Source: Selaginella tamariscina | Taxonomy: Eukaryota > Streptophyta > Lycopodiopsida > Selaginellales > Selaginellaceae | Length of the DNA: 64,000 bases | Direction: 5' to 3' | NCBI GenBank assembly: GCA_003024785.1 | Contig: PUQB01000036.1 | Span: 784,090 to 848,089, forward strand | In this document: piece after piece, positions 35,691 to 48,330 of the stretch | Position numbering within the stretch: the stretch's first letter is position 1 | Layout: each line of letters opens with the position of its first letter | The notes under the pieces: model-generated | Told to the model about the DNA's origin: nothing | Databases searched by the model: none | Seen by the model: the letters and a program-made list of their open reading frames with translations, nothing else | Made by a program: the position numbers and the translations under genes

Positions 35691-36936
35691 TCTTGCTGAA
35701 AACCCTAAGAGCCAAAGCAAGAACCCTAAAAACTATCTAATACCAAAGAAGATTCTTAGAATCTGATTTTTTTTTAAAGAATATTCTTAGGATCTGATTT
35801 CCACATTTCTAATAAAATTTATTATAAATATCTTCATATATAATACACGCACACCTATGTATAAACATTTTATAGTTATATGCAATATACAATAGATATA
35901 AGAATTAGAAAAGTAGTATTATTATTTTTTATATATTGCATATAGATTATATATGTATATTAAATATATAGATTTATATTTTCAAAATACATATACATAT
36001 TATAATATATATATTGGAGAGGCTTTCCTTAATCACGTTTAATTAAGCTAATTATTAGGGTTGAATATATTAAAAATTATGTATGTAATGTATTTCATGT
36101 ATACACATGATTTGGTAGATATAGATTTTCTTAAATACACGTTCTTTTCCTGGTTTTTAATATTTATAAATAATTAAGTTTTAATTAATTACTACTAATA
36201 CATCATAGTTCCTAACGAGAGATCAATATATAACATATATAAAATTTAAATAGATTCCTATTGTATAATTTTTATTACATTTAAATTATTTCAATCCAAA
36301 TGCATATTATATAGCAAATCCATTATTGCACATAAAATAATTAAAAATGGGAGCTCCCCAACCCTAATATATATTAGATTTTAATCGATTATTATCATAT
36401 CGAAATGCAACATATAGCATATAAAATTAAAATTATTCCTATTATATTATTTTTATTACATTTAAATTATTTCAATTTAATCATTACAAAATCCTGTTTA
36501 AGATCTTAGATGCAATTGTATTAACTAAAGACTACTTTAATTTCATTTAGGGTTTGTGCAAAGGAACATTTAGGGTTTGTGCAAAGGAACGAATCTGCTA
36601 TGCAGAATGTGTACGCCTATCTGATGGAAATATCTTCGATCTGATCTTCAAAATACCTGTAAGTCTACATGATACAGATACGTATGTATGTATTCAGAAT
36701 TTTTAATGTACACTTTTTCATAGTTTGTAGAGATGCTTGGTTTTTTAATTTGTTTTTATATATAAAATTCAAAGGATTTTAACAAGGTAAGTTAAATATA
36801 GATATATATGTACTGTATGTGTGTCTATCTATCTATCTATCTATCTATCTATATATGTATATATATATACGCACATATATATATGGTATAAAATGATTTT
36901 CCCTTTTGTTATAGTTTTATTGATTTATTTCAGGAA
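35691..36936. promoter_or_regulatory. Divergent promoter region of RPN3 and the F-box/kelch gene
   Basis: On the RPN3 side AAAACCCTAAG (35698-35708) and GAACCCTAAA (35721-35730) are telobox-like elements close to the start. On the other side a perfect 23-bp tandem (36545-36567 and 36568-36590, each containing TTTAGGGTTTGTGCAAAGG) precedes a probable leader exon. That exon ends at 36658 with the donor CT|GTAAGT; the acceptor is 36933. The leader contains a short upstream frame (start 36600). The middle part is low-complexity AT-rich DNA. Confidence 0.55.
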
Positions 36937-38626
36937 ATGCATTGTGAAAGAGACACGACGTATATTCCCGGACTACCAGATGATTTAGCACTGCAAGTGT
37001 TGGTGAGAGTGCCTAGAATACACCATGGAGTCATAAGATGCGTGTGTAGAAAATGGAGTGTTTTTCTACGCAGTGAACACTGTTTATCTCTTCGGAAAAG
37101 CCTGGGTTTAGCAGAAGCATGGATTTACGCCCTCATCTGTGATAAATCGGAGTATTTACACTGGCACGTTATGGTATGTATATCCGTATACTCATACATA
37201 GTGTGTATGTGTGTGTGTATAAATATGATTTAATCTGATTACACACATATAGATAGATCAGTGTATCTGTATTAATATAAGATATGTCTATATATATGAT
37301 ATTGATTTACACATTCTCTGCTGCTTAACTTATATGTATACACACGCACATAGATCATTGTGTGTATCTTAATATAAGATGTGGATCTAGATGTGTAGAA
37401 TATACACAGAATTAGAAGTATGTTTTCCTTCTCATAGACGTAAAACTCACCGTGTCTTTCCATATATATGCATAGTATACCAAGTAATATTAATTGCTAT
37501 AATATGTTAGAAAGGGTATAATCATATTAATTAATGGTTAACAGGATCCACATGAAAGAAAATGGATGAAACTACCACAGATGCCACAGGGATTTGGAAA
37601 GTATGGACTGGCTTGTGAAGTGGTGGGCAGGGAACTATTTGTGATGGGAGGCTGTGATAAATACGAGGATCCTACAGATAAGGTGTGTGCGTGCGTGTGG
37701 CTAGTATACACTACTATGTACATGTATCACACGTTAATATAGTTCCAGGTGCGTGTGTAGTGTAGTGTGTGTATAATATGCATGTTTCGGTGCATGCTGT
37801 GTACATGTATGTATGTATGTATAATGCATGATATGTGTGTCTGTGTGTGTATATATATATGTGCGTATGTCTGTGTGCAGGTAGTACGATACGATGCATT
37901 GACAAACATGTGGACATCATCTCCTAGCATGCAAGTAGAGCGTTGTCATTTTGTGAGTGCGTCACTAAACGGGCGTTTATACGCAATAGGAGGCATGGGA
38001 CTTAAATCAGGTGCATTAACCTCATGGGAGACATTCGATATAGATTCTGGAATTTGGTCCGTGTACGAAAATGCTGGCATTATTTCGGATCTCGGTGAGT
38101 CTCTCGTGTACGACGGTAAATTATACGTACGGCATGCGAGTCCCGGTTTGGTACCTCCGTCTTATGCCGCTGTTTACGAGCCCGAGTTGAATACATGGAC
38201 TACTCTCAACAACCAAATGATGCAAATGTAAGATATTATATACGTGTGTGCGCGCGTGTGTGTATTATATATGTATGTGATGTATATATGTATGTACGTG
38301 GGTATAGGTGGTTAGGGCCTGCGGTTACAGTCGCGGACGAGGTATACATGTTGGACCAATCGTTTGGATTAAAACTTACCGTGCTTAATAGAGAGGCCGA
38401 AGAATGGTGTGCGGTAGGGAGAATATCTCCACATTCTATTCGTGCACCTTGCAGAATGGCGGCCGTTGGTAAAACCTTGTACATAGTTGGCCGGGGTTTG
38501 AAGACTATGGTTATAAATTTAGAGAACGCAGGGATAAACAGGGGTGTTCTGCTCACGTCTTCGATTCAAGGGCTGCCATCTGCTGGGGATGATGTGGTTG
38601 TCAGTTGTAACGTTATTGACCTGTAA
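36937..38626 (+). CDS. F-box/kelch-repeat protein, SKIP4-like
   Basis: Four coding exons: 36937-37173, 37545-37682, 37881-38227, 38308-38626; 346 residues. Residues 9-48 (YIPGLPDDLALQVLVRVPR...CRKWSVFLRS) form the F-box that would bind SKP1 in an SCF ubiquitin ligase. Residues 95-300 contain kelch units, for example ELFVMGGCDKYEDPTDKVVR, GRLYAIGGMG and WLGPAVTVADEVYMLDQSFG. AEAWIYAL, the LDQ-FG-KLT block and the VVSCNVIDL end resemble Arabidopsis SKIP4 in order and length. Substrate unknown. A leader intron precedes the start codon. The stop codon TAA overlaps a perfect donor-like CTGTAAGT. Confidence 0.88.
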
Positions 38627-40328
38627 GTCCCCATTGTAATATCTAAGTTTGTGTATATATAGGTGTGTGTGTGAGAGAGAGAGAGACAGAGACAGAGATG
38701 TGAAATTTTATGATATCCAAGGCGGCTTAACTAAGGTTGAGATCAATGGTCATCATGAGTATCCAACTGACCACCAGCAATTGGGCCATGTGGTAGAAGG
38801 CTATTCAAAGGAGTTTAGCCTTTGAAAATGGTTGAGACATGTTTGAATTAGCACAAGTTTACACCACCTTATTTAAACGTATATATATAGTAAAAGAATA
38901 AAAGTTTGAACATGTATTTTTTATATACAAATGTATTATAGTACAGTAGTTCCCCTTGGGGAATGGCATATGTTATTTAGTTTATCACAGTATTAAAATA
39001 AAAAAATATATACATAATGCATTAGCTTAGAGTAGTTCACCTATGGCAATGGGATATGTTGTTTTAATTTATCATGATATTTAAATAAAAGAAAATTTAT
39101 TTATTTTTTCCTTTTTAATTAAAATATATATACATTGATTTTATCGATTTTGACTTACTTTATTCCATATCTATTATATTTTAATGCATTTGGATGTATA
39201 GATTATAGGGCATAACTAAGCTTCAAAAATTAATTTATGAAAAATAAGATTTGTTAGCGTGTTTCACATATATAACAAAGATAAGTGGTAAACCTTATTT
39301 ATTTAGGCTAACCAATGTTCATTTTACAAGCAATCCCCTAAAAAAATAGGATTTAAAAAAAACAAAAATACTCTATGTTCATTTAATTATCACATTGATA
39401 ACCATTATTTATTGAAAACCATCGTTTATTTCCTTAACACATCTGAAGAGCATACATAAATTTCTTTTTATTAGTCCATGCATAACTATAAGGACTATAT
39501 GACTATAAACAACATGTGGCTAACAGTTCACATATTGCTTAAGGATCAACAACTTTTTATCATGAATATGACCTTCACTTCTCTAAGAAAGCAATGATAA
39601 ACAGAAACCTTGAAAGATTGCACATTGCTAAATAAAATATAATGTTGGAGTCTTGACTTAAGCTTTACGGGACAAGTCAAACTAAAAGCAATTAACATAA
39701 GTTTGCTTTATCTTTGTTATGGTCATTGGAAAAAGAATTTAGAGATTAAGAGTGTTGGGAATAACAATACTCCAATTCTAATAACAATGAACACAATTAT
39801 GATACATGCAGTGATAAGCTATTTTATACTAAAGAAACAACTTAAAACTTTAAGACTAAAGAACAAATTGAAAAGTCATAAATAACATATTAATGTTATA
39901 GTCAATAACAACTTAAAATAATATCGCGAATTTGCAATGGAACCACCTATAAAGAACCAAAAGAGAAAGAAAAAAAAAAATATCAATATAAAGTATAACA
40001 AGTGATGTGACAGGACATTGCCTAAGACTAATTAATTTTGTATAAGATAAGAAAACTTTATTCATGCATCTTAGATTATAATAAGAAGTGCATACATGTA
40101 CGTGAAAGAGAATTACTTTATCCTTCCATCATTCTATAGTTAGTGTAATTGAATAAAATTATTTAATATAAGTGAAAAGATTTACTTAATGTACACATTC
40201 ATTCTGAAGAGAAAGAACTGTATTAATGTCAATACAGTAACATTTCATATCAATGTTCCTTATTGTTATTTAAAGATAAATAAATAACATCCACTTAACA
40301 TATAGGGTTTTTTAAAACATAATTATTT

Positions 40329-40373
<45 letters not shown>

Positions 40374-41294
40374 CATACACAAAAATAACTACATTTATAC
40401 TCATATAATTTGTTATTAAATTCTAACAAGATTTTTAGATCTAAATTATAAATAAGTAGTGACATTTTTTTAAAAAAAAATATAAACTTTATTACGTCAA
40501 ATAAAACAAATGATTGATGATGATGAAAATAAAACTCTATTCAATATTGGTTAAAAATTATTTATAATTATCTTCTTTATTATGCATGCAACAATTTTTA
40601 TTAAAAAGAAATTGAATTTGCACATTTTATAAAATCCAATTCACACCTTATAAGGCCATGCACCATGCACCATGATCCTTATTCGAGGATGTTACATGAC
40701 CTTAAAAGGTGCAAGTTCGAACCCTTTTTGAAATCTTTGTTGAAAATAAATTAAATTTGCAACTTTACACTTTATAGAGTATGCATAAAAAGAAACTAAC
40801 ACTTTATAAGGCCATACCACCTTTTACTAAAAAGAATGTTTATGTAGCCATGCACTATCCTCTTCATGCTGAGTGGTGTATGACTTCATGCACCATTTCT
40901 CGTTAAAAAGAAATTTAATTCATGTCTTATGAAGCCATGCACCACGTTTTTTATTTTAAAAAAAAATTAAATTTCCACTTTATAATGCCGGCACTGAGGA
41001 TGGTGTATGACACCGTAAGGTTGGAGCACATGCATCAACCTTTTTTAAAACTTACAACCTTATTAATTATTTATTAAAAAGGAATCAAACTCGTACTTTA
41101 TGGACCATCGTATTGCATTACTCATGGACAAAAGAAAATTAGAATACAATTTATAAAACCATATATTCAAAATATGGTTGCAGATATAATGATTTCTAAA
41201 ACACATTAAAATTTGATGTAGCTATATTTAAAAAATGGCAATAACATTTGACTAGTAATATTTTGAATCAAAGTAGTAAAATATGTACAAGATA
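38627..41294. other. AT-rich intergenic DNA with degenerate repeats
   Basis: No gene is seen. It has a GA run at 38672-38695, a (TA)n run at 40330-40371, and from about 40580 to 41110 a series of degenerate units, each with GCCATGCACCA followed by a T-run and an AAAAAGAAATT...CACTTTATA section. One unit contains a B-box-like GTTCGAACC at 40713. The 3' UTRs of the flanking convergent genes are included. Confidence 0.45.
40580..41110. repeat. Degenerate repeat cluster (GCCATGCACCA type)
   Basis: At least four diverged units near 40655, 40805-40855, 40930 and 40985 share GCCATGCAC, a T-stretch and an A-rich segment. Two of them also share a TGACCTTAAAAGGTGCA / TGACACCGTAAGGTTGG type stem. The origin is unknown; an old SINE-like family is possible. 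Confidence 0.45.
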
Positions 41295-42818
41295 TTATAA
41301 AACAAGTATATATAATTTAATTTCAAGTATTATTGTATTATTGTATCCTTTCAAATTTCTCTTCGCAGTTACAAGAAAAGCAGACAAGGTGTTTTCCTCG
41401 AATAATATAAAGTGAATCTGAAGTCATGGAAAAAAGTATTAATATTCATTGAATGGTTGTACAAATATACTAATTGATAGCATTTTATACTCGTATGGTT
41501 AATTAAAAATAAAGCATGTATTTATAATAAACATACTATACTAAATAGAAATTGGTCAGTACTAAATACGTATAATATATATTATACATGCACGTGCATA
41601 TTTTGTGAAATAACATCCGAAAATAAAAATTACAAATAAAGATAGGTGCAAATTCACCGGTTTGGTTTTAATATGGACCACGCAAATCATGCTATTAACA
41701 TCCATTGCATATGCTTAATTGATATAGATTGCAAACTATATTATGTTTATATTTACCTCTTTAAAGCCGTTTGAGCTCTCCTTCAAGGTTTCCAAGGCAA
41801 GACCTATTGCATCAATGAGTGGATAACTACATAAAACATACATCAGTATACGCCTCACACATACCATTGGATATATTTATATATATGTTACTGTATAGTA
41901 ATTGAAAACTTACCGATAGATACCACAAGAAATAGCTGGGAATGCAATGTACTCAATGCCCTTCTCCCTTGCCAGCTTCAAAGAGTTGCTGTCATATGTC
42001 TCGTTAGTATGCTTCATAAAAATTAATATAATCTAATTGTCAATAATACATATAATTATAAAGTTTTATAATTTAATTGCATGAATGACACATTTTATGT
42101 TTATAACACTTACAACACCACTACCTTAGCTTTACCTATAGGCTTTTGTGAGGTCCTTGGAGCACTCGCTTTCTTTCTCCTTCTTGTAAATAGGACCGAC
42201 CGTGTGTATTATGCGAGATACTGGCAACTTAAATCCTCTGGAAATTAAAATGCATAAGAAAAAATATTGTACTCTCTCTCTTCACATGCAAACTTACAGT
42301 GTGTCAATTGCCCCACCAGTAGCACAACGGACGTCAGGAGATATCTCTTGCAATCCTTCACAAGCGGCACGCAGCTCAGGTCCAGCAGCACGATGGATTG
42401 CTAATAAATAATAGGTGACATGGAATAAGTGTGAGAAACATGTAAAATAATATTATATTATAGAATATATACCTCCATCAACACCACCACCCCCAAGCAT
42501 CCTTTTATTAGCAGCATTTACAATGGCGTCTGTTGTGCCATTCACGCACCATTTGGTGATGTCTCCAAAGTTAATAGCGAGCGTGCAAGAATCGGTGATT
42601 TTAAACTGAGCCCCAATGGTTGGTCCTGGTTTTGATCCCATCTTAGTCCCTAAGGAAAAGAAAAAAAAGAGAGAATAATTTATGGTACATGGTGCCGTGG
42701 GAGAGAACTTGAAAGAGAATATACCTTGTTCTAGTTTTGGGTGTGAAATTTTCCTCCTCTTTACATCATCCTTGTCTGTAGAGTCAAATGTACAGCGCAT
42801 CCTTTTAGGAGATCCCAT
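41295..42818 (-). CDS. Macro domain protein (MacroD-type ADP-ribose hydrolase)
   Basis: Seven exons in transcription order: 42725-42818, 42473-42649, 42298-42400, 42136-42237, 41914-41988, 41757-41826, 41295-41417; 247 residues, all GT-AG. The macro fold starts near residue 55. NAANKRMLGGGGVDGAIHRA (76-95) is the ADP-ribose binding and catalytic loop of the MacroD class, VSRIIHTVGPIY follows, and AFPAISCGIYRYP forms the second phosphate-binding loop. Such enzymes remove mono-ADP-ribose from proteins or hydrolyse O-acetyl-ADP-ribose. The N terminus is basic (KRMRCTFDSTDKDDVKRRK), possibly a nuclear signal. The last exon gives the expected IHFILFEEN strand and an unusual hydrophobic end, TIILEIKLYILVL. 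Confidence 0.9.
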
Positions 42819-43923
42819 AACATATAGATAAGATGAAATCCCTACAATACTTCCCTATTTATATACACATTTGTGTGTGCATCTTACGCCGTCGGTTCTA
42901 TATCTTGAACCATCGGAAAACTGTATCTTAAACCTAGAAACAACAGCGTGGAATCCGGACAAACGCAGTATGGTATTATCCATTTTGTGTTGATTCCACT
43001 TGATGTCAGATGGTTAACTACTCGAGATGACACGTTAGTCCCATCCAGGGTACAAAAATGTAAGTAAATGCAATATACACAATGATCCCCACATTTACAC
43101 ACACAACAAGCTTCCTCGTAATTACTACTTCATGTTTGCTGGTTTACATATTAGGCATACATATATACATCTTGAAGCATATGTATACAATAAACATAGA
43201 TTTTATATATTTACAACTCCTTGCATGCTGATGGTACTTGATGTCTCATACTCAGATTTTATAGTACATACACATACACATAGGTGTCGTGTATGTACTT
43301 GTATATGCTTGAATTTGTGCGTATAATTTTTCGAATGCGTATATTCTAAGCATATTGGTTTTTTATGATGAATTTATTTCATATTGAACTATATACTAGT
43401 AACCCCGCACTAAGGCTTACACACGTATGCACACACAATATAGGAGTGTATATATGTATGTGCATGTTTAATAATCATGTTTGTGTGTACATAAGCATAC
43501 ACAAATGTACAATTTTACGAGTTCACTATTCTAATTATTCCATGTACAGATATAAATACATATATTAGGTGGAAGTATGGTATTTATTGCATACAGCTTT
43601 TCAATATACTGAAATATTAATTATAACCACGTTAATAGCCACATGTTTAAACAACACATTGTGTTGTGTGTAATAATCAAAGTCAATTGTCCAAGACAAA
43701 GAAGTAAATATATCTACAAACCTTCAAATTTGTATGATAAAATTTGTTATATTGATATTACTACAGTTCTCTCTCTTCAATTCGATTGTGTATGCTTGTT
43801 GTCTTGTATTAAAATAGTTTGTTCAATTTACATTAATTATGAGACAGCGGAAGGAATAAAGTATATCAATTCTCTCTCATGTGCAACCATTATTTTAAGG
43901 TCTGCACTCATTGCATTATATTC

Positions 43924-43961
<38 letters not shown>

Positions 43962-44450
43962 ATGTGTGTTATTGTGACCTATTTACAAATATATAAATTA
44001 GGGTCTTATTTAAAATTATATTATGTATATATCTACATTTTTACTTATAGAATTTGTTATTAAATTCTAAAAAGAGTTTCATATTTAAATTATAAACAAG
44101 TAGCTTAAATATGACATTCTTTTAGTATGAAAATATCAAATATAATAATTTATTATGTAAAAACTGCAACAATTTTGGAAAAAGTAATTCTTAATCAATC
44201 CTAATTCGGAATTGTCTCTTTAGTATTGGGAAAATTCCCACTTTAATTTAACAAATACTAAATACTCTCATTCTCACTGGCTAGTAGGAACATTGTAATG
44301 CATGCATTACATGTGCATGTGTGTGTTATATGGTATTTGTGGATATCCATACACACTTACATGAGACAGTGATATGGAAATGGAGGTGTATTACTTGATG
44401 ACACTGATTCCATGACGGCTCAATCTTGAGTACTGGGTGTGATGAGTTTG
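42819..44450. other. Intergenic DNA upstream of the macro domain gene
   Basis: No gene is recognised. It contains a (TA)n(TG)n run at 43921-43967. The stretch 42880-43110 is less AT-rich and may hold the promoter and leader of the macro gene. Confidence 0.4.
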
Positions 44451-47400
44451 GTTGTTCTTACATGACCTCTGTAGTAGGACACACAAATTTCTTAGATGAC
44501 TTCTGGCCAGTTACTATTTGTCCATTCTGTTGTCACAATAACTAAGGACGACGAACTATTCAAAGGCATTGCTGACATGGTGGACCTCATGATGTCCTTT
44601 GAGGTGAATGGCACTGCCCTCCCATCATTACCTCATAGTACATGCCTTAGGAGTGCGGTCCACCCTTGTGGACCATGTGACCCTATGAGCTGACCACACA
44701 TGTGGTGAGGCATCATTACCCTCATAGTACATGCCTTAGGAGTGCGGTCCACCCTTGTGGACCATGTGACCCTATGAGCTGACCCACATGTGGTTGGAGG
44801 TCTTCCTTCTGATCACACCGCCCCACTGTTGTGCTTCCTTGGGGGTTCCATGTTGTAGTGGTTGCTTTGTCCAAGGCACCTTGATCTGGGATCCATCTAA
44901 GTGGATATCCGGCTCAAAGCAATTTTTATTGGCTATCTATCGTAGTGATTGTCCATCATTGCCGCTCCTTGCCACCCTGATGACATTTGGTAGAGTCCAT
45001 CCTAGCCCTATTTGTAGGGCTTTCCCAATTTTTCCTCCCCTCGAGGTCTCCAGTCTCCAGCCACCAGTCATGATGTTGCTATTCTTGGCCGAGGCCAGGG
45101 TTGGCATGGGAGCCGTCGGTGGTGGCTAGGTCGGCCCTAATTTGGTGGCACTCTCTTCTGGCTATGGTACGTCTAAGCTACTCCTCCATGATTGTGCAAA
45201 TGGTCGGTGATTCGGTCCCTAAGCTCCCATATTGTGTTTGTATTACCTTGTGCTTCGGGGGTTCCCTATGCATCCCTCTACCTGATCATGTGGTGCCTTC
45301 CCTAGTGAGGGCTCTCTTGACTTACGTGGTCGAGCCTTGTGGGTGGGTGCGGAAGGTCGCTGCTTCGTCATCGTCCAGTCCTCCTTTCCCACCTGGCATG
45401 TGGTATTCTAGCACTCGGAACTCTTGTGGGGGTGCCCAAACTTGCTTTGCTGACACAGATATTAGCCCCTCTTGGCACAAAATCTTACTTGCTGGTGTTC
45501 CCAATTGTGCTATACCTAAAGCGAAAGGCAACTAGAAGCAAGTTGAATCCCCCTCCTTTGTGCATGGCAAGGATGATAACATTTATCCAAAATTTGATAA
45601 TTTAGATCTTGACTTCCACTACCCTTAGAATACCCTTGGGTGTTACCTCGGCTTGATTTGCCATGTGTACGTGGAAGGGGCAGGCTCCAGGGTTGGCATA
45701 CCTAGCTCTTGGTGGAAGTTCCATTGACATGATGTTCACGGCCGACCCTCTGTCTATGATCACATTGCTAATCATGTGGCTTGCCACTTCAACTGGGATT
45801 GCTGGTACGTCATTCACGAAGTCCACTACAGTCATGGTTGAGGTATGGCTGATCCATGTGGTAGAGCCTCGCATAGCTCGGCTGGGGAGAATGGCACACC
45901 TTGTTTCATCAATGCCTTGGCCTCTCCTATGCTGATTGCAAGGTGTTCCAGTATCCTCATTGTTCCCCATGATCCTTGGCTCTGGTTGGGCTTTGCCGGC
46001 TCTAGAGCAGTTGGCACTTCGGCGTGCCTCCTTGCTCACTGCTTCAACCCCGAGGGTTCTATTGTTCGTTTTCTTCCCGATACCCCCCCCCCCCCTTTCC
46101 TTTGGTTCTGCATATGTATGAACGTCTTGCTTGCTGAGCTTGCGGCTTTGTGTTTTCCCCATAGTGCAGTCCTGGTGATACCACCATTACTTGGTTGGCC
46201 TGCGATGCCGGGATCGGTGTCGAGCAAGAGGGGGCTAGTCCATTTGGCGGCCTTGCAATGCCGGTTGCATGTGCTTCCAACATTGGTTTGATCAACGAGA
46301 TCCAGGAGCATTGGTACAACGAATGTTGGTCGCCGCATAGGGTGCAAATCATCTCTCTGCAATGTGGCCACCTATCTCAGTCATCTTACCTTGGTCAATA
46401 AGGCTGCTGCTCTCGGGAGTGGGACCTCCAGCTGTGCTCCCCTGACCTCAACCTTATGCAGGGTCGGTTGTTCCCTTAGTCATGTGCCTTTGACTCCTTC
46501 GATTCTCTGTGTCCTCTTCTGGCTTCCGTTCCATCACTATTGCAACTGCATGTGGCGGCCTGTTACCTATGACCTCAGTTAGTCGACAATAGTCGTCTAT
46601 GTTGTGGGACCCATGAAGTTACATACCTTATAGTACTTGTCCCCGTGTGCTATGTATCCCAGTTGGGCAAGTGTTGTAGTTAGGTCTTCCTTCCGCATTG
46701 CAACCTCCCCTCATTGTGGTTGCCCTTGCTCTTTAGCTCCTAGCTGTCGCTCCTTCCTTGCAAGCTTTGGGGCATCCGAGAGATTCTCTTCGTCTATAGA
46801 GAGAGGGAGATTTCACAGTCGCCGCCTCCGCCACCTTTCTTTTTGAAACCCTAAGAATATACCTACATTTCTGCTTTCTTGGCGTACTAGAGTAACTTAT
46901 CGAACATTCGGTTGTCATCTAGCTCGATCCATTTGCAAATCTTCACTCACAATCCCTACCAGTACTAGATCTTCTTGGTAAAGATCAACGGGGAAATCAC
47001 TTAGTTGAGTGATGTACCCTAGTATGCGGACTGTGTATTCATCGACCAACTCTCTCGCTTTCTGTTTCAAGTTGGTTAGCTTATTCTCCTCTTGAAAGGT
47101 GTCCAAGAATGCCCTTCGCATGGCCTCCTAGCGGGCTCCTTTGTTTGCCGTATGGAATTGCATCCACCAAGCATGTGCCTTATTATCTAGAGTGCATGCG
47201 AATGTGCTCAGCTTCTTGTAATTGTCATTTACGCCCCTCGACAACTTGTGTACATTCTATTAGCGTCTTCACTCTTCGCTCTTCGGAATGTGGTTAAGGG
47301 CACTGTCACAATGCTCTCCTGCATTAGATTGAGCACGTGGGCCAGTAGGGTCACTGGATCCACTCCCATGGCTTTCCATTGAGCCTGGAAAGTGTCTCGG

Positions 47401-48330
47401 TCTAGGCCCTTAGATTCAAACATGTTGTCGTCTATGTCTTAGTACCCTGCGGGTACCTTCTTCCTTTTCCATGCACTTGCCTTCTATTGAGAGTTGGTAA
47501 CGATGATGGGCTCCTCTCAGTTGTCCTTCGGAGGCCCCTTCATGGGACCAATATGATGGCTGGTGGTGCAGCAACCTCAACTAGATGGTATCCCCTCGTC
47601 CAACAAGTGTCTTGGCAAGACTGTGTGACTTTGCAGAATCCCCTCACGGTTTCGGGACGGTCATGGCTACTAGGGCAAATTCTCCTCGTCCTGAGACGAT
47701 ATTCCCTCATTGTAGCTGTTGCTTTCACCTATGTCGAGAGGGGGTGGAGGGCTTCCCTCATCCTGCCAACCGTTTCACTCTGCATCGTAGGTCGTCGTCA
47801 AGCACTCTCGCCTGTCCAAGGTGCTACTCATTCCCGCACGTTCCTACACCTAGAATTCCATCAGGGCGTGCTAGGGGTTCTTCATACCTTTCTTCGTCAT
47901 TTATGGCTTGCGACTGACTTCGATGGTGATGTGCCGGGTCTTCCACTTCTTGGGGATTTGGCCATGGTGTGTCTGCATCGTGCACTCAGGTAGGCAAAGC
48001 TGGGCCGACTTGGCATTCGGGGTATCTCTTTACCCTCCATTAGCCTCTCCAACCAACTGGGTGCATTTTCCTAGCCATTTAATATTTATTAATCTCCAGT
48101 TATTCAAACGAGTTAATCCCAACTTTCTGATCCCTCCTTTGAGCCGCAACTCTGTTTGTTAGGGTGAACTCCATTCATGTGCAATTAATATCCCTCCTTG
48201 GTGGCCACAAATGATTGTTGGGACTCCGCATGCTGATATGGGGTGACTTATGTAGCCTTGGTGGTCGCCAAGACATTTTTGCTAATTCCCAGTCTCAGGT
48301 TTCGTGCCAGTGGGTCAACCTTTACCTCGA
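44450..48330 (-). mobile_element. Ty3/gypsy fossil with gag and protease parts
   Basis: GC-richer than everything around it. On the minus strand a gag-like region (about 47423-46900) shows FLDTFQEENKLTNLKQK and the typical gag continuation. A zinc-knuckle-like CTLCGDQHSLYQC lies near 46345. A retropepsin-like section near 45830-45610 has VIIDRGSAVNIMS, close to the usual LIDSGSSADIL. No clear RT or integrase is seen and no LTR pair could be found. Broken with many breaks; appears old. 44623-44785 holds two copies of an 88-bp tandem repeat. Confidence 0.7.
44623..44790. repeat. 88-bp tandem duplication
   Basis: CATCATTACC-CTCATAGTACATGCC and the next 60 bp occur at 44623 and again at 44711, nearly identical. 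Confidence 0.9.

Noticed and set aside
46036-46371. Several overlapping plus- and minus-strand frames in the GC-rich fossil
   Set aside because: Only the minus-strand gag/protease-like readings show motifs. The rest are by-products of GC-rich composition.
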